A stretch of 31,431 nt of DNA from an uncultured Clostridia bacterium (GTDB lineage: Bacteria > Bacillota > Clostridia > Lachnospirales > Anaerotignaceae): positions 1-31,431 of the forward strand of contig CAJUJJ010000031.1 in the NCBI GenBank assembly GCA_910586765.1. The letters run 5' to 3'. The translations under genes were made by a program, and so were the position numbers. The notes under the pieces were generated by a model that saw only the letters and a list, made by a program, of their open reading frames with translations, made no database searches and was not told the DNA's origin. This document shows positions 25,012-31,431 of the stretch, one piece after another. Each line of letters opens with the position of its first letter. Within the stretch, counting starts at the first letter, position 1.

Positions 25012-27028
25012 TATTACAATAGGCTTTATAGGCAATCCTAACTGTGGAAAAACAACACTTTTTAATGTTTATACAGGAGCAAATTTAAAAGTAGCAAATT
25101 GGCCAGGTGTTACAGTAGAAAAAGTAGAAGGCACAATAAAACAACATGACTTAAATATCCGTTTAGTAGATTTACCAGGAACATATAGTTTAACTTCTTA
25201 TACTATGGAAGAAAAAGTTTCACGCCAATTTATACTAAGTGATGAAGTAGATATGATTGTTGATGTAGTAGATGCTTCTTCATTAGAAAGAAATTTATAT
25301 TTAACATTGCAGCTTTTGGAACTGGGAAAACCTGTTGTTGTGGCATTAAATATGATGGATATTGTAGAAAAAAGAGGTATGGAAATAGATATGCACAGAC
25401 TGCCCGAAATGTTAGGAGTGCCTGTAATACCTGTTTCTGCAAGAACACGAAAAGGTATCAATACTTTAATGCACGCTGCAGCACATCACTATGACAAAAA
25501 AGAACCTGAAATATTAATACATAATCATGCAGGAGGAGAAAAACATCAAAAGTATGCTATGGTATATAGTGATGAGATAGAACAAAAAATTGATTACATT
25601 GTAGAAGAACTAAAAAAAGAGCATACAGAGCTACAAAATAAAAGATGGTACGCATTAAAGTTGTTAGAACAAGACCAAGAAATTACAGAAAAATATGGTG
25701 TTAATTTGCCAGATGTAATTGACCGCAGTTATGAGTCTGATATTATAAATGAAAAATATGATTTTATAGAAGAAATTATAGCAGAAGTATTATTTCATAA
25801 AGAAGAAAGAGCAGCATTTACAGATAAAATAGACCAGTTTTTAACCCATAGAATAGCAAGTATTCCTATTTTTCTGGCTGTTATGGCTTGTGTGTTTTTT
25901 TTGACATTTACAGTAGGAGATTGGTTAAAGGGTTATTTTGAGTTGTTAATAGAATTTATAAGCACAGGAGCAGCGACTGCTTTGGAAGTAGTTCACGTAA
26001 GCCCTCCTATTATATCATTGCTTGTAGATGGCATTATTGCAGGAGTGGGAGGTATATTAACATTTTTGCCTAATATATTTATATTGTTTTTGGCATTGGC
26101 GTTTTTGGAAGATAGTGGTTATATGTCACGTGTTGCTTATGTTATGGACGGTGTTATGGGAAAGTTAGGACTTTCTGGAAGGGCATTTATTCCTATGATA
26201 TTGGGCTTTGGTTGTTCTGTACCTGCGATAATGGCATCTCGAGCGCTAGAACAAAAAAGCGACAGATATAAAATTATGTTGGTTACTCCTTTTATGTCAT
26301 GCAGTGCTAGACTGCCTATATATATATTATTTTCTAGTATGTTTTTCGGAAACTACGCTATGATTGCAGCATATTCTATGTATGTTATAGGAATTATTGT
26401 AGCATTAATCGCACTGTTTTTTATGAAAATGAAATATAACAAGGAATTAAAAAATGATTTGCTTATAGAATTGCCAGAGTATAAAATGCCAAGTGTCAGA
26501 ACTGTTTGGATATATGTGTGGGAAAAAGTAAAAGATTATTTGACAAAAGCAGGTACAACAATATTTATTGCCTCTATTATTATGTGGTTTTTGTTAAATT
26601 TTGGTGTAAATGGATATTCTACAGATATGACAAATAGTTTTGGAGCAGTAATAGGACATATGTTAGAGCCATTTTTTGCTCCTATAGGATTAGGATATTG
26701 GCAAATTGCAGTAGCGTTGATAGCAGGTATTTCAGCGAAAGAGGTAGTAGTATCAAGTTGTGCAGTATTGTTTGCTGTACCAAATATCAATTCAGAAGTA
26801 GGTATGACAGAATTAGCTGCAATATTAAGTGGTATGGGATTTGGTATGTTAAATGCGTATTGTCTTATGATATTCTGTTTATTGTATGTACCTTGTGCTG
26901 CAACCATTGCAACAATTAAAAGAGAGTCTAACAGTTGGAAATGGACAGGCATTTCTGTATTATTTCAAATTGCAGTAGCATGGTGTATTACATTTATAGT
27001 ATATCGTTTGGGAAGTATATTATTATAG
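25001..27028 (+). CDS. feoB: Ferrous iron transporter FeoB
   Basis: The 675-aa protein has an N-terminal G domain: G1 'GNPNCGKTT' (11-19), G2 region 'WPGVTVE' (34-40), G3 'DLPG' (57-60) and G4 'NMMD' (117-120). A helical GDI-like region follows to about 280. The membrane part has two Gate-type repeats with the conserved cysteine segments 'MILGFGCSVPAIMASRALEQ' and 'TPFMSCSARLPIYILFSSMF', and a later 'LYVPCAATIATIKRES'. FeoB imports Fe(II) across the cytoplasmic membrane, powered or gated by GTP. The length is close to the shorter Firmicute form. It overlaps feoA and is followed by a strong terminator, ending the transcript. Confidence 0.95.
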   Translation: MAHDITIGFIGNPNCGKTTLFNVYTGANLKVANWPGVTVEKVEGTIKQHDLNIRLVDLPGTYSLTSYTMEEKVSRQFILSDEVDMIVDVVDASSLERNLYLTLQLLELGKPVVVALNMMDIVEKRGMEIDMHRLPEMLGVPVIPVSARTRKGINTLMHAAAHHYDKKEPEILIHNHAGGEKHQKYAMVYSDEIEQKIDYIVEELKKEHTELQNKRWYALKLLEQDQEITEKYGVNLPDVIDRSYESDIINEKYDFIEEIIAEVLFHKEERAAFTDKIDQFLTHRIASIPIFLAVMACVFFLTFTVGDWLKGYFELLIEFISTGAATALEVVHVSPPIISLLVDGIIAGVGGILTFLPNIFILFLALAFLEDSGYMSRVAYVMDGVMGKLGLSGRAFIPMILGFGCSVPAIMASRALEQKSDRYKIMLVTPFMSCSARLPIYILFSSMFFGNYAMIAAYSMYVIGIIVALIALFFMKMKYNKELKNDLLIELPEYKMPSVRTVWIYVWEKVKDYLTKAGTTIFIASIIMWFLLNFGVNGYSTDMTNSFGAVIGHMLEPFFAPIGLGYWQIAVALIAGISAKEVVVSSCAVLFAVPNINSEVGMTELAAILSGMGFGMLNAYCLMIFCLLYVPCAATIATIKRESNSWKWTGISVLFQIAVAWCITFIVYRLGSILL

Positions 27029-27068
27029 AAAAAAAACTGCTTTGCATAGTGTAGAGCAGTTTTTTTTT
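27029..27068 (+). terminator. Intrinsic terminator after feoB
   Basis: Left arm AAAAACTGCT (27032-27041) pairs with AGCAGTTTTT (27055-27064) around a 13-nt loop, and the run of nine T (27060-27068) follows directly. The A-run on the left begins one base after the feoB stop. The near-symmetry of A and T runs means it may also work for transcription from the other strand. Confidence 0.85.
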
Positions 27069-27086
27069 GTCATTTTGGTAAAAATA

Positions 27087-27115
27087 TTGACAATTTATAA
27101 AATTTGGTATATAGT
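27087..27115 (+). promoter_or_regulatory. Near-consensus sigma-A promoter for the LacI-kinase fusion gene
   Basis: TTGACA (27087-27092), a 17-base AT-rich spacer, and TATAGT (27110-27115). The predicted start of transcription, near 27122, lies just before the inverted repeat at 27129-27151. It follows the feoB terminator by 18 bases, so the downstream genes form a separate unit. Confidence 0.75.
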
Positions 27116-27128
27116 AATATTGTATAAG

Positions 27129-27151
27129 AAACTGTTTTACTAAAACAGTTT
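27129..27151. promoter_or_regulatory. Perfect inverted repeat, probable operator
   Basis: Arms AAACTGTTTT (27129-27138) and AAAACAGTTT (27142-27151) are perfect complements separated by ACT. The repeat lies immediately downstream of the predicted transcription start and 32 nt before the fusion gene's ATG, where a bound repressor would block transcription. The gene it precedes has a LacI-type DNA-binding domain, so autoregulation is likely. The odd 3-nt centre differs from the usual CG-centred LacI operator. With no T-run after it, a terminator is unlikely. Confidence 0.6.
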
Positions 27152-27183
27152 TATTAACACATTTTTCAGAAAGGAGTCTTTTC

Positions 27184-29151
27184 ATGACAATAAAGGACAT
27201 TGCAAATTTGGCTCAAGTTTCTGTTAGTACTGTTTCTAAAATATTAAACAATAAAGATTGTGCCATTAGTGAAGAAACCAAAAAAAGAGTTTTAGAAATT
27301 GCAAAACAATATCAATATATGCCTTATTCTAAAATACGTCAGATTGCTGTAGGTTCTTGTGGTTATACATTTGCGTTGATACTGCCAGAAGATTTACAGT
27401 ATAAACAAGAACTAATTGTCAGCATAGAAAAAAATGCTGTACAAAATGGTTACAACATTATGGTTTATTTTACAAAAACACATTCCGATGAAATTAAATA
27501 TATACAAATACTTTCAGGCAAAAATATTGATGCAATACTATTGTACCCCATAGCAGAAGAAAAAGATAGTATACAAATGTTACAAAAACAAAAAATAGCC
27601 TATTTACTTTTAAAAAAACAAAAGGATTTACCTCAAACAATACAAGTATATGGAGATTATGTAACAGCGACTTATTTAGCAACAAAGCATTTAATACAAT
27701 ATGGACATAGAAAAATAGGGCTACTTTTGTATGAAAATCGCCATAGTAATGAATGTAAAGAAGGATATATGCAGGCACTGTTTGAGGCGGATATATTATT
27801 TGAAACAGGAAATATATTTGTAGGACAAGATGAAGTGGAAACAGGAAGAATAGGAGCACATCAGCTAATTAATCGTAATTTGTCTGCTGTTGTATGTGAA
27901 AATGAAATCATAGCCTGTGGTACTTATGCTGCTTGTGAAAGGCACGCCACAACAGTGCCAAAAGATATGTCAATCGTGTGTATTCACACTATGGGATTTT
28001 ATAAAACATTATATCCTAGACTAGATTATGTGGCATTGAATTGGGAAGAAGTAGGCAAACAGGCAATAGAAATGCTTTTACAAAAAATAGAAGGAAAGAA
28101 AGAATTTGTTCGTTTTAGAAGAAGTATTCTTCCTACATTGATAGAAGGAGAAAGTGTTACAAATCCTTTTGAAAAAATACATGGTTCTTATCAAAAAATT
28201 ATTGTAGTAGGTAGTATGAATATAGACAATATTATTAATGTAGAAAAACTTCCTACAGATGGAGAAACATTACTTTCCAATCATCTTGCGGTGCTGCCTG
28301 GAGGAAAAGGTCTCAACCAAGCAACAGCAACAGGAAAACTAGGGGGACTTGTATATGCAGTAGGCAGCTTAGGAAATGATGCAGATGGCAAAAAATTATA
28401 TCATTGTTTGGTACAAAACGGTGTAAAAACAGAAGGCGTTTATTTTAGTACAACACTTTCTACAGGGAAAGCATATATCAATGTAGCAAAAGATGGAGAA
28501 AGCACTATTGTAGTATATCAAGGAGCAAATGGAGAGTTAGATACTTACCAAATAAGGCAACATCAAAAACTGTTTCAAGAAGCACATTATTGTCTGTTGT
28601 CATTAGAAATACCACAAAAGACTGCAATTTATACAATTAAAATGTGTCATGAAACAAATGTGATAGTGCTTGTCAAGCCAGCAACAATAGAAACATTGCA
28701 GTATGACATTATGCAGTATATAGATTATTTGATACCGAATGAAAAAGAGCTTCATAAAATTGTGCAAGGAGAGGAAAGTGTAGAGCAAAAAGCAGCATTT
28801 TTAATAGAAAAAGGAGTAAAAAATGTTATTGTAACACTAGGAAATAAAGGTTGTTATTTTAGGAATAAACAATATAGTATTTATTTTGATGCCGCACCAT
28901 TTGAACCACAAGATACTACAGGTGCAGCAGATGCTTTTATTAGTGCATTTGCCGTAGCAAAAAGTGAAGGAAAAGATATGATTAGTGCCATTGTTTTTGC
29001 AACATATGCCGCAGGTATTAGTATAGCAAGATTAGGAGCACAACCTTCTATGCCAGATAGAATTACAATGGATTTATATCAAAAGGAAATTATTGAGATG
29101 ATAGAAGAAGTCAAAAAAAGAGTAAGCAAAGACGTTGCAATGCTTTTATAA
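27184..29151 (+). CDS. LacI-family regulator fused to a PfkB/ribokinase domain
   Basis: The 655-aa protein joins three modules. Residues 1-55 form a LacI helix-turn-helix ('TIKDIANLAQVSVSTVSKIL'). Residues about 60-325 resemble the periplasmic-binding-protein-like sensor domain of LacI regulators ('LIQYGHRKIGLLLYENRHSN', 'PKDMSIVCIHTMGF'). Residues about 336-640 are a PfkB sugar kinase ('IIVVGSMNIDNIINVEKLP', 'LPGGKGLNQATATGKLGG', 'LIPNEKELHKIV'). The catalytic anion-hole motif reads 'DTTGAADAF' (577-585) where ribokinases have GAGD/AAGD, and 'VLVKPAT' (495-501) replaces the usual 'LLDPAPA'. Kinase activity may thus be weak or lost. AAAGGAG precedes ATG 27184. It probably senses ribose or a related sugar and controls itself plus the downstream kinase and transporter genes. 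Confidence 0.88.
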   Translation: MTIKDIANLAQVSVSTVSKILNNKDCAISEETKKRVLEIAKQYQYMPYSKIRQIAVGSCGYTFALILPEDLQYKQELIVSIEKNAVQNGYNIMVYFTKTHSDEIKYIQILSGKNIDAILLYPIAEEKDSIQMLQKQKIAYLLLKKQKDLPQTIQVYGDYVTATYLATKHLIQYGHRKIGLLLYENRHSNECKEGYMQALFEADILFETGNIFVGQDEVETGRIGAHQLINRNLSAVVCENEIIACGTYAACERHATTVPKDMSIVCIHTMGFYKTLYPRLDYVALNWEEVGKQAIEMLLQKIEGKKEFVRFRRSILPTLIEGESVTNPFEKIHGSYQKIIVVGSMNIDNIINVEKLPTDGETLLSNHLAVLPGGKGLNQATATGKLGGLVYAVGSLGNDADGKKLYHCLVQNGVKTEGVYFSTTLSTGKAYINVAKDGESTIVVYQGANGELDTYQIRQHQKLFQEAHYCLLSLEIPQKTAIYTIKMCHETNVIVLVKPATIETLQYDIMQYIDYLIPNEKELHKIVQGEESVEQKAAFLIEKGVKNVIVTLGNKGCYFRNKQYSIYFDAAPFEPQDTTGAADAFISAFAVAKSEGKDMISAIVFATYAAGISIARLGAQPSMPDRITMDLYQKEIIEMIEEVKKRVSKDVAMLL

Positions 29152-29179
29152 GCATACAACAAAAAGAGGAGGCAACAAA

Positions 29180-30088
29180 ATGGGAAAATTGTTGGTAGTA
29201 GGAAGTTTAAACATGGATATGGTAGTAAATGTTTCCCAAATACCACAAAAAGGGGAAACAGTGTTAGCAAAAGAAATCAATTATATACCTGGAGGAAAAG
29301 GAGCAAATCAAGCTTATGCTATGGCGAAGTTGGGGGCAGAAGTAGCAATGATAGGTTGTGTAGGAGCAGACCGAAATGGTTCAAAATTGTTAGAAAATTT
29401 GCAATCTGTCAATGTAAATACAAAAGGAATACAAATTTTTAAAAATCAGCCTACAGGTATGGCAGTGATAGCAGTAGAAGAAACAGGAGAAAATAGTATT
29501 GTTGTAATATCTGGTGCAAATTTTATGTTAACAAAACAATGGATTAAGCAACTACAAAACTATATTGATAAATGTGATGTTGTAATAGCACAGTTAGAAG
29601 TACCTATTGAAAGTGTATGTGTTGTAGCAGAACTGGCAAAACAAAAAGGAAAAACAATGCTTTTAGACCCAGCACCAGCAGTAAAAGGTTTATCAGAAAC
29701 GCTTTTTCAAAATATTTCCATTATAAAACCAAATGAAACAGAATTACAAATATTAACACAAAAGCCAACAACAACAGAACAGGAAATTGTAGAAGCAGCA
29801 AAAGTGCTACTAAAAAAAGGTGTAGAAAAAGTTGTTGTGACATTAGGAGAAAAAGGTGCTATACTTGTGACAGAACAAGGACATACTGTTTTTGCTTCTA
29901 AAAAAGTAAAAGCAGTAGATACTACAGCAGCAGGAGATGCCTTTACGGCAGGATTAGCATTAAAATTGTCAGAAGGCTGTAGTTGTGAGCAGGCAATAGA
30001 ATTTGCAACAAAAGTATCTTCTATTGTGGTAACAAGAAAAGGAGCACAAACATCAATACCAAGTTATGAAGAAGTGATGGGAGTATAA
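29180..30088 (+). CDS. rbsK: Ribokinase
   Basis: The 302-aa protein is a canonical PfkB-family ribokinase: 'VVGSLNMDMVVNV' (6-18), 'GGKGANQA' (38-45) for sugar binding, 'LLDPAPA' (161-167), 'IIKPNETELQIL' (181-192), and the catalytic 'DTTAAGDAF' (247-255) with Asp253 as base. It phosphorylates ribose to ribose 5-phosphate in the cytoplasm; a related sugar or nucleoside cannot be excluded. The frame is open up to ATG 29135 inside the preceding gene, but GAGGAGG at 29167-29173 supports ATG 29180. All catalytic positions are intact here, unlike in the fused kinase domain encoded 28 nt upstream, which is probably a paralogue. Confidence 0.92.
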   Translation: MGKLLVVGSLNMDMVVNVSQIPQKGETVLAKEINYIPGGKGANQAYAMAKLGAEVAMIGCVGADRNGSKLLENLQSVNVNTKGIQIFKNQPTGMAVIAVEETGENSIVVISGANFMLTKQWIKQLQNYIDKCDVVIAQLEVPIESVCVVAELAKQKGKTMLLDPAPAVKGLSETLFQNISIIKPNETELQILTQKPTTTEQEIVEAAKVLLKKGVEKVVVTLGEKGAILVTEQGHTVFASKKVKAVDTTAAGDAFTAGLALKLSEGCSCEQAIEFATKVSSIVVTRKGAQTSIPSYEEVMGV

Positions 30089-30101
30089 AATAATTGCTGT
30101 G

Positions 30102-30130
30102 TTGACTGCAATATAAAACAATGCAGTAAT
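30102..30130 (+). promoter_or_regulatory. Weak possible promoter or small hairpin upstream of the lipoprotein gene
   Basis: TTGACT (30102-30107) and AGTAAT (30125-30130) are 17 bases apart. The same region holds a 6-bp inverted repeat, ACTGCA (30105-30110) and TGCAGT (30122-30127), followed by AATATTTT. Either a weak promoter or a partial terminator that tunes expression of the transporter genes relative to the kinases is possible. Both readings are tentative. Confidence 0.3.
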
Positions 30131-30160
30131 ATTTTCAATAAAAAAAGGAGTGTATAAAAA

Positions 30161-31303
30161 ATGAAAAGAAAATTAGTAACAATGTTGTCAATGGTACTTA
30201 CAGGAGCTATGCTTTTTGGATTAGCAGGCTGTAGTGGCAGTGGCGGAAGTAACAGTGACAATGCAGACAATGCAGCAGAAGGAACAACAGATAGTGGCAA
30301 ACCTTCCTTTGTGTTTGTATGTACAGGACAATTAGGGGACAAATCATTTAATGACTCTGCAAACAATGGCGTAACACAAATTGCAGAAAAATTAGGCTGT
30401 GAAACAAGAGTAATTGAAATAGGACGTGACCAAACAAAATGGGAACCAACATTTCAGGATTTAGCAGAAGAAGGAAAATATGATGTAATTATAACAAATG
30501 GTTCTAGTTCTTCAGAAGTAATCGAAAAAGTTTCAGAAGAATTTCCAGAACAAAAATTTGTTATGTTTGATTCAGAAATAGAAGATGGAAAATATCCAAA
30601 TGTTTATGCAATTAGTTATAAACAAAATGAAGGTTCTTATTTAGCAGGTGTTTTGGCAGCACTTGTTACAACATCTGATATGGAGTATGCCAATGAAGAC
30701 AAAAAAATAGGATTTGTAGGAGGTTCTGAACACCCTATTATAACAGACTTTTTAGTTGGCTACATTGAAGGAGCGAAATCTGTAGAACCAGATATTAAAG
30801 TATATGTTTCTTATATTGGTTCATGGGACGACACAGCAAAAGGAAAAGAAACTGCTATTGCACAATATAATCAAGGTGTAGACATTATATTCCCAGCAGC
30901 AGAACAGGCAGGTTTAGGCTGTGTGGAAGCAGCAACAGAAATGAACAAATATATTATAGGAGTAGATTCAGACCAAGCTATGCTTTTTAAAGATACAGAT
31001 GAAGCAAAAGCAAATGTAATATTGACATCAGTGCTCAAAGAAGTGGGCAATTCTCTTGTAAGAATGGCAGAGATGGAAATAGAAGGCACAGTGCCATATG
31101 GTGCATATGAAAGTTTAGGTATAAAAGAAGGAGGAGCAGGTATTGCAATAAATGAATACTATGAAAAAAATGTTCCAGAAGAAATTAGACAAAAAGTAAG
31201 TGAAGCAGAACAGCAAGTAGTAGAAGGTAATGTTCAAATTACTTCTGCATTAGGAGAAGATCAAACAAAAGTACAATCTATTATTGACTCTGTTGCACCA
31301 TAA
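30161..31303 (+). CDS. BMP-family substrate-binding lipoprotein (nucleoside uptake family)
   Basis: The 380-aa protein has a lipoprotein signal with lipobox 'LAGC' (Cys24), then a Ser/Gly/Asn-rich tether to about residue 45. The BMP/PnrA-like binding fold follows: 'FVFVCTGQLGDKSFNDSANN' (50-69, the hallmark GD-x-(S/G)FND), 'QDLAEEGKYDVIITNGSSSS', 'QNEGSYLAGVLAALVT', 'KIGFVGGSEHPIITDFLVGY' and 'QGVDIIFPAAEQAGLGCVEA'. BMP proteins deliver purine nucleosides, or in some members other small molecules, to an ABC transporter at the outer face of the membrane. AAAGGAG precedes ATG 30161. Next to a ribokinase and a sugar-kinase-linked regulator, a nucleoside or ribose-derived substrate is likely. The ATPase and permease genes should follow beyond the window. 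Confidence 0.92.
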   Translation: MKRKLVTMLSMVLTGAMLFGLAGCSGSGGSNSDNADNAAEGTTDSGKPSFVFVCTGQLGDKSFNDSANNGVTQIAEKLGCETRVIEIGRDQTKWEPTFQDLAEEGKYDVIITNGSSSSEVIEKVSEEFPEQKFVMFDSEIEDGKYPNVYAISYKQNEGSYLAGVLAALVTTSDMEYANEDKKIGFVGGSEHPIITDFLVGYIEGAKSVEPDIKVYVSYIGSWDDTAKGKETAIAQYNQGVDIIFPAAEQAGLGCVEAATEMNKYIIGVDSDQAMLFKDTDEAKANVILTSVLKEVGNSLVRMAEMEIEGTVPYGAYESLGIKEGGAGIAINEYYEKNVPEEIRQKVSEAEQQVVEGNVQITSALGEDQTKVQSIIDSVAP

Positions 31304-31325
31304 AAAGTATAAATAAATTATCTAA

Positions 31326-31351
31326 CCACCGCCTACATTAAAAGGCGGTGG
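31326..31351 (+). terminator. GC-rich hairpin after the lipoprotein gene
   Basis: CCACCGCC (31326-31333) pairs perfectly with GGCGGTGG (31344-31351) around a 10-nt A/T loop. It is strikingly GC-rich for this DNA. Only ATTTGT follows, so it is a poor terminator. In binding-protein-dependent transporter operons such a hairpin often protects the 3' end of the binding-protein message or partly ends transcription, giving more binding protein than permease. Confidence 0.7.
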
Positions 31352-31382
31352 ATTTGTATAACAGATAAAAGGGGGGATATAA

Positions 31383-31431
31383 CTGTTAATAAAAACTTAT
31401 AAAAAACTATATAAAGTGTTGAGTTTTATAA
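31383..31431 (+). CDS. Possible 5' end of the next gene (CTG start), cut by the window edge
   Basis: A strong ribosome site, AAAGGGGGG (about 31368-31376), is followed seven bases later by CTG 31383. From there the frame is open to the window edge (16 codons). No ATG, GTG or TTG occurs at good spacing in an open frame. The expected gene here would be the ATP-binding or permease part of the ABC transporter that works with the lipoprotein. The fragment is too short for family recognition. Confidence 0.25.
   Translation, partial: MLIKTYKKLYKVLSFI

Noticed and set aside
29135..29179. Longer N-terminus for ribokinase
   Set aside because: It starts inside the preceding gene; GAGGAGG and the family's usual N-terminus place the start at 29180.
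1..31431. CRISPR arrays, tRNA or rRNA genes, insertion sequences, integrase or attachment sites
   Set aside because: I found no regularly spaced repeats, cloverleaf-like GC-rich segments, transposase motifs or flanking direct repeats. A tRNA scan would settle the small-RNA part.

Overview
The window is AT-rich (clearly below 35% G+C by eye) and almost completely coding, with every gene on the + strand. Strong Shine-Dalgarno sites, frequent TTG/GTG starts, FeoAB, a BMP-type lipoprotein, a copper-amine-oxidase-like stalk domain and Lys/Gln/Asn/Ile-rich proteins suggest a low-GC Clostridia-type Firmicute, perhaps Lachnospirales. The assignment is by style only, because no rRNA or other phylogenetic marker is present.

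Region 1 (about 1-24,091) is one tightly packed gene string that reads as the downstream part of a contractile injection system (CIS; the Afp/PVC/eCIS lineage of phage-tail-like machines). In order it encodes a coiled-coil protein open to the left edge, a CIS tube-initiator/hub protein (Afp7-like, without its usual LysM), a spike split into a gpD-like hub and a gpV/gp5-like OB-fold needle, a gp25-like wedge protein, two baseplate J (gp6-like) proteins, a P2 gpI-like tail protein and a 583-aa protein with a C-terminal Ig-like domain. At the far end come an Afp16-like cap (DUF4255), a DUF4280 PAAR-like protein and an Afp15-like AAA+ ATPase. Sheath and tube genes are not in the window and presumably lie upstream.

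The unusual part is the block between baseplate and cap (11,481-21,137). It holds five genes that all look like cell-envelope proteins: a membrane protein with a cytoplasmic pseudokinase-like domain and an external LysM; a multi-pass sensor with an extracellular propeller-like part, Cache-like domain, HAMP and a cyclase-fold domain that has lost its metal aspartates; a membrane-anchored MORN-repeat protein; a secreted TolC-like helical protein with two C-terminal beta repeats; and a secreted coiled-coil protein ending in a stalk domain. I infer that this block ties the injection machine to the membrane and cell wall and lets it sense outside signals. No lysis gene, tape measure, toxin or recognisable effector is seen in the window.

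Region 2 (24,100-27,070) has a possible promoter, a hexapeptide-repeat O-acetyltransferase of the maltose/galactoside family, and feoA-feoB for ferrous iron uptake, closed by a good intrinsic terminator.

Region 3 (27,087-31,431) starts with a near-consensus promoter and a perfect inverted repeat likely to be an operator. It continues with a LacI-family regulator fused to a PfkB/ribokinase domain, a separate canonical ribokinase, and a BMP-family substrate-binding lipoprotein (nucleoside uptake family). This looks like a ribose/nucleoside salvage locus whose ABC transporter genes would lie just beyond the right edge. No stretch longer than 300 bases lacks a gene.
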